Below, piece by piece: positions 39,431 to 48,600 of a stretch of 64,000 nucleotides of DNA. Every line of letters starts with the position of its first letter. Within the stretch, counting starts at the first letter, position 1. Location of the stretch: contig NZ_QJKB01000009.1 of the NCBI RefSeq assembly GCF_003201815.1, positions 146,934 through 210,933 on the forward strand, read 5' to 3'. Origin of the DNA: Undibacterium pigrum. GTDB lineage: Bacteria; Pseudomonadota; Gammaproteobacteria; Burkholderiales; Burkholderiaceae_D. The notes beneath the pieces were generated by a model, which was given only the letters and a program-made list of their open reading frames with translations, was not told the origin of the DNA and ran no database searches. The translations under genes were made by a program, and so were the position numbers.

Positions 39431-40779
39431 ACAAGGCACCGCCTGCCAGCAAGCTTGGCAGAACTGCCATCACCGGCCTGGCGCTGGCACAAGCTGGTGC
39501 CAGCAAACTGGGACATAAGGCGCGGCAAATGCTGCGTAGTGACGATGACAAACAGCTTGCACAAGAAAGACATGAAGCTGAAATTGGACGCATACTCTTC
39601 AAGGCGCTGAATCAGTTGAAAGGCAGTGCCCTCAAGGTATCGCAATTGCTGAGCATGGAGGCTGATTTTTTACCAGAAGGCATACGCCGCGAACTGGCGA
39701 AAGGCTGTCACCAGGTTACACCCTTGAATCGCGCTCTGATCCATAAAGTTTTTCAACGTGAATTCGGCATGGCACCAGAGCATCTGTATGCGCAGTTTGA
39801 TGCGCACGCCTTTGCAGCAGCCAGCCTGGGCCAGGTGCATCATGCGCAATTGGCAGGCGGCCAGCAACTGGCTGTCAAGGTCCAATACCCTGGCATCGCC
39901 TCTGCCATAGGCAGCGATTTTCGTATGCTGCGTGGCATTTTTCAAACCCTGGCCATGGGCACCATTGTTTTGCCGAGCAAGGAAGTCATAGACCGTTTCA
40001 TGCACGAGCTCGAAATCAAGATGGCCGAAGAGCTTGATTATGAGCACGAAGCTATGCAGCTCAACTGGTTTCACGAACATGTGAATTTACCGGGCATTGT
40101 CATCCCAAAATGCCTGGAAGAGATGTCCAGCAAACGCGTCCTGACGATGGAGAAACTCGAAGGCTTGCACCTGGAAGCCTGGCTGGCAACAGCACCAGAT
40201 CAGGCACAGCGCAATCATTACGGACAATTGTTGTTTGACTGGTTCTGGTACAGCGTTTGCGAGCTGGGTCGTGTACATGCAGACCCGCACCCCGGTAATT
40301 TTTTATTCATGCCGGATGGGCGTTTGGCAGTGCTGGATTTTGGTTGTACGAATAAAATCTCGTTCAGCTTTTGTGATGCGATGGCACGTAGCTGGCGCGC
40401 GTTGAAAATGACAGATGAAGTTGAGCGCAATCGTCTCTTGCGGCTTGCTTATATAGACCTGGGCTTGTTTGCAGATACGGTCACGCAAGCAGAATTTGAT
40501 AGCGACATCATGGCTGCGCTCGCTGAGTTGCATGCCTGGAAAATGGAGGCGTTTCAAAGCACGCATTTTGACTTCAGCAATAAATCATCCTACCCCAAAA
40601 CCATGAATGCAGAGCATAGCAGGTTGCTCTCAGGCGTGCTGGTCGGCTGGCATGAGGACGTACCTTATTTTGACCGTGCCTATCTGGGGCTGATGAATAT
40701 GCTCAAGAAAATGGGTGCGGTCGTCAACACTGAAATAGCCTGGACTAAACAAGGAACAAACCATGTCAATACCAACTAA
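39427..40779 (+). CDS. UbiB/ABC1/ADCK-family atypical kinase
   Basis: A 450-residue protein of the UbiB/ABC1 family, atypical kinase-like ATPases linked to quinone and lipid metabolism. Visible motifs: LKVSQLLSMEADFLPEG (K70-Q73) at the place of the family KxGQ motif, the A-rich loop AAASLGQVHHA, AVKVQYPG with the ATP-binding Lys, ADPHPGN and LDFGC. The KxGQ glycine is Ser here. No C-terminal membrane helix pair like that of UbiB is evident, and ubiquinone genes are absent nearby, so it is probably not UbiB itself. It overlaps the regulator upstream and the membrane protein downstream. Confidence 0.9.
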   Translation: MNKAPPASKLGRTAITGLALAQAGASKLGHKARQMLRSDDDKQLAQERHEAEIGRILFKALNQLKGSALKVSQLLSMEADFLPEGIRRELAKGCHQVTPLNRALIHKVFQREFGMAPEHLYAQFDAHAFAAASLGQVHHAQLAGGQQLAVKVQYPGIASAIGSDFRMLRGIFQTLAMGTIVLPSKEVIDRFMHELEIKMAEELDYEHEAMQLNWFHEHVNLPGIVIPKCLEEMSSKRVLTMEKLEGLHLEAWLATAPDQAQRNHYGQLLFDWFWYSVCELGRVHADPHPGNFLFMPDGRLAVLDFGCTNKISFSFCDAMARSWRALKMTDEVERNRLLRLAYIDLGLFADTVTQAEFDSDIMAALAELHAWKMEAFQSTHFDFSNKSSYPKTMNAEHSRLLSGVLVGWHEDVPYFDRAYLGLMNMLKKMGAVVNTEIAWTKQGTNHVNTN

Positions 40780-41152
40780 GCACCGGAAAATCTGGATAGG
40801 TAATTACCTGATCGCCGTTGCAGCTCTGCACACGATCGCTGCCTTTCTACTTTTTGGTCCCGTCTTTATGGGCATGCTGGAGCGGGGAATATTCAATACC
40901 GTCAATCGTGATCCTTTACGTTCAGCAGCGACGTGGTTCTTGCTGTTTGGAGCTCCGTTTTTACTTCTGGGCATGACCATCAACAGCCTGGAACGCAAAC
41001 CTGATTTTACTGAAGCCCGCTTGCTGGGTTTGGGTCTCCTGCTCTGCTGTATCTTTGCAGTGATACTCATGCCCACGTCCGGTTTTTGGCTGGCCATGCC
41101 TGCAGCAATTGCATTGATGAACATACGTGTAAACCAGGGGCAGGTAGCATGA
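40763..41152 (+). CDS. Small membrane protein, DUF6463-like
   Basis: A 129-residue protein with four predicted membrane helices (near residues 11-34, 55-72, 86-103 and 105-122). The pattern of a helix, a conserved RDPLRSAATWFLLFGAPFLLLG loop-helix and a closing helix pair resembles the DUF6463 family; no function is known. It starts 17 bases before the kinase stop and its own stop overlaps the next start (ATGA). Membership of the TetR-kinase operon is clear. It might anchor the kinase to the membrane, which is speculation. Confidence 0.8.
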   Translation: MSIPTKHRKIWIGNYLIAVAALHTIAAFLLFGPVFMGMLERGIFNTVNRDPLRSAATWFLLFGAPFLLLGMTINSLERKPDFTEARLLGLGLLLCCIFAVILMPTSGFWLAMPAAIALMNIRVNQGQVA

Positions 41153-41658
41153 AAAACAAGATCACGGAAACAGCAATTCCAGCATCCAGCAAAATCGCTG
41201 AAGATTTGCCTGGTGCCTACTTTTATGACTGTTTTGAAACTCCCTTCCCTCATGCCGATTTGAGCGCCATGCAAATCTATATGGATACCTTTGCCAAAAC
41301 ACCAGCCTGGGTCAATGCCATGATGGGCATACGTAATCGCGTGGTGGTTTTATTTGGTTTAAAGAATGTGGGTGGGATGAAGGCACTGAACAAGAGCAAG
41401 CCTGCAGAAGCCTACAAGGTGGGTGACAAGGCCGGGATATTTTCTCTGGTGTACAAGTCAGATGAAGAAGTCATACTCTGCGATTCTGACAAGCATCTGG
41501 ATGTTAAGGTATCGGTCTCCAAGCAAACCAGGGACGGCCAGCCTTTTATCGCCCTCAGCACCGTGGTGCATGTACATAACAATCTGGGGCGGGCATATAT
41601 GCTGTTCGTGGGACCGGCACACAAGGTGATTGCGCCAGCAGTATTAGCGAAAGCGTAA
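41149..41658 (+). CDS. DUF2867 domain protein
   Basis: A 169-residue protein with the DUF2867 pattern: YFYDCFETPF, then AKTPAWVNAMMGIRNRVVVLFGLK, a central VGDKAGIFSLVYKSDEEVILCDSDKHLDVKVSV and a C-terminal strand-helix. The fold is probably of the START/SRPBCC-like lipid-cavity kind; the ligand is unknown. The ATG overlapping the upstream stop is chosen over a longer frame whose first 21 residues are just the shadow of the previous gene. It is last in the four-gene operon with TetR, kinase and membrane protein. Confidence 0.85.
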   Translation: MKNKITETAIPASSKIAEDLPGAYFYDCFETPFPHADLSAMQIYMDTFAKTPAWVNAMMGIRNRVVVLFGLKNVGGMKALNKSKPAEAYKVGDKAGIFSLVYKSDEEVILCDSDKHLDVKVSVSKQTRDGQPFIALSTVVHVHNNLGRAYMLFVGPAHKVIAPAVLAKA

Positions 41659-41788
41659 GAGCTAATCTTGCTTGATTTAACGACTAAACTGTATACGTAT
41701 TTTCCCTCATCATTTTTGTCATGCATTTGTCATAAATCCCCTCTAAGATGAAATCACTAAAACAAAAGAGAAAAGGAGATTAAAGACT

Positions 41789-42583
41789 ATGTTAAGTACA
41801 TTAAAACAAAAATACCAAATGATGCGGTCCAGGAATATCGTTAAATTTTCCGACTACAGGCGTCAGTTAGTTGACATACCGAATGCAGTATTCTTGCATT
41901 GGCAGGCAACAGCAAAAAATGAATTTCCCGGCATCCCTAGTGATGCCGTTTTTTTTACCCGCGCAGCAGAAGGGCTGATGATGTTTTTCAGTTGTATCAG
42001 CCGCAGCAAGCAGGCTTGTGCCCTGCCGTCGAAGGCAGCAGACTCTGTCTGGCATGCCTGGAATAGCTGGTCACCCATCAACCTGGACAATTTTTGTGGC
42101 AAACACTTCGGCAGCACGATACCGCATGTGGAAGCCGAAAACATGTCCAGTGGTATCGACATCGCTTTGGCCAACTGCCTGGTCACTGCGCAAAGAGCGG
42201 AAGGCATATGGCCAGGCAGACCCTCTGTCCCCCGCTTGTTTGCCCTGGACCGCCAATTGCATATGCCACATGGTTATGCTTACTTTGCCAATACCGTTAA
42301 TATAGGCTTCCAACATATGAATGCCCGTGGCGTGGGCACGGGAAAAGCCCATTACCCTGCAAGCTTCGACGCCAGCCAGTTGTTGGCGGCTGGCTTGATA
42401 ACGGCGCTGGTGTATGAAGAAATGCTGAGTAAGCAAGCCCAGGCAGCCAAATCTGGATCTTCATGTGGGGGCAGCAGTTGTGGCGGTGGTGGTAGCAGTG
42501 CTGACAGTGGCGGCTGCGATGGTGGTGGGTCAGGCTGCGGCAGCAGTTGCGGTGGTGGCTGTGGCGGAGGTTGTGGTAGTTAA
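41789..42583 (+). CDS. Protein with GRDP-like core and Gly/Cys-rich tail
   Basis: A 264-residue protein. Residues about 10-215 are globular with a VWHAWN ... NFCGKHFG ... HVEAEN pattern resembling the glycine-rich-domain-protein (DUF1399) family. The last 42 residues are almost only Gly, Ser and Cys, with seven cysteines (SSCGGSSCGGGG, then CDGGGSGCGSSCGGGCGGGC). There is no signal peptide. AAGGAG before the ATG is strong. Such tails might bind metal, form disulfides or be a modification substrate; no modifying enzyme is nearby. Function unknown. Confidence 0.75.
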   Translation: MLSTLKQKYQMMRSRNIVKFSDYRRQLVDIPNAVFLHWQATAKNEFPGIPSDAVFFTRAAEGLMMFFSCISRSKQACALPSKAADSVWHAWNSWSPINLDNFCGKHFGSTIPHVEAENMSSGIDIALANCLVTAQRAEGIWPGRPSVPRLFALDRQLHMPHGYAYFANTVNIGFQHMNARGVGTGKAHYPASFDASQLLAAGLITALVYEEMLSKQAQAAKSGSSCGGSSCGGGGSSADSGGCDGGGSGCGSSCGGGCGGGCGS

Positions 42584-42590
42584 GTATCGG

Positions 42591-42661
42591 GCATCTGCCA
42601 ACAGGGAGTTTTTGTAGCAAATCGATACAAAGCCCGGCCCACCAGCATCTCGCCAACAGGG
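42591..42661 (+). repeat. Direct repeat pair
   Basis: GCATCTGCCAACAGGG (42591-42606) recurs as GCATCTCGCCAACAGGG (42645-42661), one base longer, in the short gap before the M16 protease gene. Meaning unknown. Confidence 0.6.
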
Positions 42662-42697
42662 TACACTGGCATTTTTATCTAGCCTTCACCGCTATTT

Positions 42698-45571
42698 ATG
42701 CCAAAAACCCCAACTCACTTCTCTATAAAATCATCCGCACCGGGTAAACGCCTGGTCGCCAGCCTGTTTTTGCTCAGCATCAGCCTGCCCTTCAGCCTGC
42801 CAGCTCTAGCAGAAATCAAGTTGAACGATCCCTTGCCCATCAACCCTGACTTGAAACGGGGCAAGCTGGACAATGGCCTGACTTACTATATCCAGAAAAA
42901 TGATACTCCACGCAAGAAAGTGGAATTGCGTCTGGTAGTCAAGGCGGGTTCAGTGCTGGAAGATGATGATCAACAGGGTCTGGCGCATTTTACCGAGCAC
43001 ATGGCTTTCAATGGTTCCAAGCATTTCAAAAAGCATGAGCTTATTTCTTACCTGCAATCCATAGGGGTGAAATTTGGTGCTGACCTGAATGCCTATACCA
43101 GCTTTGATGAAACGGTATATGTCCTGCCCATCCCTACCGACAAACCTGCCTATCTGAAAACCGGTTTCCAGGTATTGGCTGACTGGGCGCAAGGCGTGGA
43201 GATGAAGGCTGCCGACATTGACAAGGAGCGCGGCATTATTCTGGAAGAAGCGCGACTGGGCAAAGGGGCCAGTGACCGTATGACGCGCCAGTTGCTGCCT
43301 GAAGTATTCAATGGCTCCAAATATGCTGAGCGCCTGCCCATAGGCAAAGAAGACACCATCAAACAATTCAAGCATGATGCCCTGCGCCGTTTTTACAAGG
43401 ACTGGTACAGGCCAGACTTGATGGCTGTTGTCGTCATAGGCGATATACAGCCTGATGATGCCGAAAAAATGGTACGCAAATATTTCTCAGGTTTGAAAAA
43501 CCCCGTGCCTGCGCGCGCCAGACCAGAAATCAGCATCCCTAAAAATACCGCATCCAAGGCGCTGGTCATCACTGACAAGGAAGCCACCAATAATTTGCTG
43601 ATGTTGCGCTACCCACTGGAAAAACAGGCAAACTATGAAGTCATAGGCGACTACCGTCAGGATATTATCCGCGGCCTCTACAAAGCCATGTTGAACCGCC
43701 GCCTTGGCGCATTGACGGAACAGGCCAAGCCACCTTTCCTGGGTGCTTCTGCCGGTAGTGAACCTGTGGTATCGGGCTATCAGTCTTTCATTTCAACGGC
43801 CATGTTGTCGCAGGCAGGCACACAGGCGGCGCTGGACGCCTTGATGCAAGAGAAAAACAGCATACGCCAGTTTGGTTTTACGGCCGCTGAGTTTGACAGG
43901 GCCAAGAAGATAGAAGCGCGTGAATATGAAAGCATGTTCAATGAGCGCAGCAAATCCAGCTCAGCCAATTTTGCAGCAGAGTACATACGTAATTTCCTGA
44001 CCAATGAACCTATCCCCGGCATCAAAAATGAATACCTGTATTTCAAGGAATTTGCCGAGGCAGTTTCACTGGAAGAGATGAATCGTTTTGCCAGACAGGC
44101 GACGCCGGATGACAGTGTGAAACTGATGTTTTATGTAGGCTCAAACAAGACTGGCGAAGTTATACCAAACGAAGCAGATTTGCTGGAGATGGCTGCGAAG
44201 GCAGAGCAAAAACCTGTCGAAGCCAGGGCTGAAAAAGTTGCCAGTGCCAGCCTGATGGCGACGCCGCCGCAAGCAGGCAAGATCGTCTCGGAAAAAGAAA
44301 ACAAGTTACTTGGTCTGGTGGAGATGACCCTATCGAATGGCGTCAAAGTCACGCTCAAGAAAACTGATTTCAAGAATGACCAGGTCTTACTGAGCGCACG
44401 CCGGGCTGGTGGCATGTCTTTATTCTCTGACGCTGATTACTACAATACTTACTATAGCAACCCGGTTGTCTGGGGCATGGGCATGGGCAAGTTCAGTCAA
44501 AAAGACTTGCAGGAAACCCTGGCGGGCAAATCAGCCAATGTCAGGACCAGTATGGATAATTATTCCGAAAGCATAGGTGGCGCATCAAGCAGCAGTGATA
44601 TAGAAACCATGCTGCAATTGCTGTACCTGCGCCTGACAAGCCCGCGCAAGGACGAGGTAATGTTCCAGACCCTGATCAATGCGCAAAAAGAACTGGCCAG
44701 AAATACCTCGGCACGTCCTGAAGCTATCTTTTCTGAAGCCATTACGACGACCATTTATAAAGATCACCCTCGCGTTCCGCATCTGGCGCGGGTAGAAGAC
44801 TTTGACAAAATTTCTCTGGACCGCAGCATGGAGATTTATCAGTCACGCTATGGCAGCGCAAAAGATATGCACTTCATTTTTGTCGGCAGTTTTGAAGTCG
44901 ATAAAATCAAGCCGCTGATCGCAACCTATCTCGCCAGTTTACCAACTGCAGATATCAAAACAGAATATCAGGATTTGCAAATCAATCCGGTACAAGGTGT
45001 GGTCAAGAAAGACGTGCATATTGGTGGCGAAGAAAAAAGTACCGTGGTGCTGAGCTTCACCGGTCCATCCACTTATACACGTGAAGAAAATGGCCGCTTC
45101 CATGCGATGGTGGATATCCTGAACTTGAAGATCATCGATGTGCTGCGTGAAAAGCAGGGCCTGATTTACAGCGGCGGCATGAATGGCTCATTTGAACGCA
45201 TTCCGCAAAGTAGATACAGCATAGATGCCGAACTGCCCTGCAGCCCTGAAAATGTAGACAAGGTCATTGCTGCCCTGTTCGCTGAAATCAAAAAACTGCA
45301 GCAGTCTGGCCCGCAAGTAGAAGACTTGAACAAGGTCAAACAATCATGGATCAAAGAACACCAGCAAGAATTGCGCAGCAATGAGAACTGGTTGAATCAC
45401 TTGCAAAATGCGGTGTATTACAAAACCGAGGCTGACTCCATCTTGACGGTGGAAAAGCGCATACGGGCAATAACGCCAGCGCAGATCAAGGAAGCAGCAC
45501 AACGCTATTTCAATTTCCAGAATTATGCGCAAATCGTGATGTATCCTGAGCAGAAAAAAGAAGCAAAGTAA
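42698..45571 (+). CDS. M16-family zinc metalloprotease (PqqL-like)
   Basis: A 957-residue secreted or periplasmic peptidase. Residues 1-38 form a signal peptide ending ALA. The inverted zinc motif HFTEH (97-101) and the distal ligand near E177 (KERGIILEEARLG) are intact in the N-terminal M16 domain; three further M16-type domains follow, the second pair without the motif, as in pitrilysin-type one-chain enzymes. It probably degrades short peptides in the periplasm. It is monocistronic with a strong terminator; no clear ribosome-binding site precedes the ATG. Confidence 0.93.
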   Translation: MPKTPTHFSIKSSAPGKRLVASLFLLSISLPFSLPALAEIKLNDPLPINPDLKRGKLDNGLTYYIQKNDTPRKKVELRLVVKAGSVLEDDDQQGLAHFTEHMAFNGSKHFKKHELISYLQSIGVKFGADLNAYTSFDETVYVLPIPTDKPAYLKTGFQVLADWAQGVEMKAADIDKERGIILEEARLGKGASDRMTRQLLPEVFNGSKYAERLPIGKEDTIKQFKHDALRRFYKDWYRPDLMAVVVIGDIQPDDAEKMVRKYFSGLKNPVPARARPEISIPKNTASKALVITDKEATNNLLMLRYPLEKQANYEVIGDYRQDIIRGLYKAMLNRRLGALTEQAKPPFLGASAGSEPVVSGYQSFISTAMLSQAGTQAALDALMQEKNSIRQFGFTAAEFDRAKKIEAREYESMFNERSKSSSANFAAEYIRNFLTNEPIPGIKNEYLYFKEFAEAVSLEEMNRFARQATPDDSVKLMFYVGSNKTGEVIPNEADLLEMAAKAEQKPVEARAEKVASASLMATPPQAGKIVSEKENKLLGLVEMTLSNGVKVTLKKTDFKNDQVLLSARRAGGMSLFSDADYYNTYYSNPVVWGMGMGKFSQKDLQETLAGKSANVRTSMDNYSESIGGASSSSDIETMLQLLYLRLTSPRKDEVMFQTLINAQKELARNTSARPEAIFSEAITTTIYKDHPRVPHLARVEDFDKISLDRSMEIYQSRYGSAKDMHFIFVGSFEVDKIKPLIATYLASLPTADIKTEYQDLQINPVQGVVKKDVHIGGEEKSTVVLSFTGPSTYTREENGRFHAMVDILNLKIIDVLREKQGLIYSGGMNGSFERIPQSRYSIDAELPCSPENVDKVIAALFAEIKKLQQSGPQVEDLNKVKQSWIKEHQQELRSNENWLNHLQNAVYYKTEADSILTVEKRIRAITPAQIKEAAQRYFNFQNYAQIVMYPEQKKEAK

Positions 45572-45623
45572 AACCAAAAAGCAGAAATATCAACGAAGTA
45601 TTTTCTGAAATTGACGGCAATGC

Positions 45624-45659
45624 AAGAGGGGCAATCGATGACGATTGCCCCTCTTTTTT
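45624..45659 (+). terminator. Intrinsic terminator after M16 protease
   Basis: Perfect stem GAGGGGCAATCG/CGATTGCCCCTC with ATGA loop, then TTTTTT. Lies just before the convergent end of tamB. Confidence 0.93.
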
Positions 45660-45665
45660 CGTGCT

Positions 45666-48600
45666 TTAATTGAAGGAGAAAGTGTAGTTCACATCGACCG
45701 CAGATTCAGTACCTGTGCGGCCAGTGATACTGATGCGCCGGGTCAACTGCCAGCTGAGTTTGATACCGCCACTGGCGTCAGACAAACCACGCTCTACTGA
45801 CAGTACCAGCCCCGGCATGATACGTTTGCCTACGCTGACAACCTGGTCTGTGGTGGCATTGCTGGTGCCTGTAGAGCCAGCAATGGTTTGCCCAGGCAAA
45901 CGGCTGGATGAGCCATTCGATGATGAGCCGATTGAAAACTCATCAAAACCCAGCCCCTGCACAATATCACGCGGCACATTGCGGCTGCCGTCGCCGCCAA
46001 AGATGGCTGTCGCAGCCGACATCAGCAGCGAGGCATCACCACTGGCAAGCTGGTCTGAACCGCGCCCCAGTACCAGCCATGAGAGTTTTTCTGCATCCGG
46101 CACTTCTGGTTCAGAAACCAGCCTGACTTGTGGGGCACTGACTGTGCCAGCCACTTCTACCCCAGCCTCCACTGGCAAGCCCTTGCGCAAGGCGCGGATA
46201 TTCAAGCCAGGGTTGGATGGTGGCCCCTGGAAGTTCAGTATCCCGCGCTCTATCGCCAGTTGCTGGCCATATCCCTCATATGCACCCTTCACGGCACGTA
46301 TGGAACCATTGGCCTGTAAGGGGCTGCCATCAACCGAGCGCAGGCGCAGGCTGCCTTCCAGGCCAGTATCGAGGCCACGGCCAACAAAGACAAAGCGCGG
46401 GCCCATATCGAAACTGACATCTACACGGGTTTTCAGGCTTTTTTTATTGCTGTCAGCTTCTGCTTTCGCCGCTACCTTGTCAGTTTTACGTATGACCACC
46501 ACATCGCTGGACAGGCTGGGAGGCGGCAATTTGGGTAGCCTGAAGTAAGCACCATCGGCCAGTACCTTGCCAGTCAGGCTCCAGATATTATTGGTTTCAA
46601 CGATATTCGCCTGGCCGGAAACAACCAGCCATCTGTCCTTGCGCTGCAAGAGCGGGAACTGCGTCCATTGTGCCTGTATGCTGCCGGTTTCCTTGCCTAT
46701 GTCTATATCGCCACTGGCTTTGAATTCGCCCTTGCGGCCTATCCAGTTTTCATCCCTGAATTGCGCGTGGCGGGGCATATTGGTGACAGTGTTGGAGAAT
46801 TGCAGATTGCTTACTTTCAGGCGCTTGTCTTCTATCTGCGCGTCCAGGCTGCCGTTAGGCAAGAGCAAACCTTCTGAGGCAAAAGAGATTTCCAGCTCAC
46901 GTCCGGCCAGATTGGCGCGATAAGCTGGTTTGCCTATGCTGCCTGACAGGCGTGCATCGGCGTTCAGTTTACCCTTGAGCACTACGCCCGGATTAAGGAA
47001 AGGCCCCAGCCATTGCAGATCAGGCACGGCTGCCGTGATTTGGCCGTTGAGTGGTGCGCTTGCGGGAATAGTCCAGGCATCGTTTTGCTTGCTCATCTGG
47101 GTATTTGCCTTGACTTGCCATAGCCCCAGGCGGCTACCATCAGCTATCAAATCCAGGTTCAAGTTCTCGCCTGCACTGCCAGCAACCAGGCCGCCCAGCT
47201 TCATTTGCAATTGCAGGTCGCGTATGCCGAGGGCGACTGAGGTGCCAGTTCCTTCAGGATCATTAAAACGCAAATCGCCACTCTGGCGCTGCAGTTTGAT
47301 TTCGCCTTGTGCACTCTCTTTTAATTGCAATTTCCATTGCGCATTCAGCCTCAAATTACCGCTGACTGCATTCTGGGGATAAAACAGATTGGCAATTTCT
47401 ACTACCTGTACGTCGCTGATTTGACCACTGGTCTTGATGGCCGTAGGTGTCCATTCCAGTTCATCGAGTTGCAACTTGCCCATGCTACTTTGCAGCGACA
47501 AACTACCCAGGCGCACAGATTGCGCAGATACTTGCAAAGGCGCAGAACTTTGCAGACGCACATCGGGCTGGCCGTTTAAAGTCAGTGCCTGTAATTGCCC
47601 ATTCCATGACCAGGCAGTGTCATTTTTGGCGTCAGCCTGCATGCTGCCGCCGGCGGCCAGACTGAGTGTTTGCTTATTTGGGAAGATGGTATCTAGACTG
47701 AGCTTGTGCGCATCACGCCTGCCCTGCAATTTGAGGCTGAGTTTTTCAAGTTTGTCCGTGCTCTTGGTGGCTGCAGTGCTTGCTGTAGCACCTGCTGCGT
47801 TCAAGGCAGGTAAATCACCACCGATATGACTTGCAGTGATCTCACCATCAAATTGGCCTTTGATGCCATTTGCCAGACTCAGGCGCGACTTTAATTCAGC
47901 GATCGTGTATTGCTGGTTACCACGTTTGATGCTGACTTGCTGTGCCAGTGCGTCCAGGCTGCCTGCCGGTTCATTGAAACGACCACGCAAGGCGCCGTCA
48001 GCTTTCAAATTACCGCCCAGTGCGACTTGCCAGTTGCTGAGCAAGGCGTTTAGTTGACTCAAATCCTGGGCGTCGATATTGAACTTCAATACATCATCTG
48101 CCCCTCCCCAATTGCCTTGTCCGGTCAGGGTGTTTTTACCGAAGCGAAAATCCAGTTGTTTGACTTGCAGTTGCTGGTCCTGCAGCCAGCGTGCATCCAT
48201 GCCCACTTGCACAGCCTGACCGGCATACTGGCCTTGCAGTTGTTGCAGATTGACTTTTACATCCAGCTTTGGCGCAAGCTGGCCGCGTGCGGTGAAATCT
48301 GCCTGCAAGCGGCCTGTCGGTGTCGCTACCCAGCGAGCGGGATCAAAGTCCTTGAGGCTGGCCTTGAGATTGAATACCTGTTTGTCAGCAAAGCTGATAT
48401 CACCAGCACCTTGCAGATGTGCATCCTCAGCCTGCAAATCAAATTTATCCAGATTCAGCAGCATTTTATGATGCTGGTAGCTTGCTTCTGCATTCAGGCT
48501 GGCGCGAGCATCCTGCAATTTTGCCTGTAGCTTGACGCTTTTATCTTTTGCTGTCTGGGCAGAAAACTGGCCTTTTATATTGCTGGTATGCAGACGCTGG

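Noticed and set aside
41686..41702. CTGTATACGTATTTTC as a LexA box before the Gly/Cys-tail gene
   Set aside because: The second half lacks ACAG.
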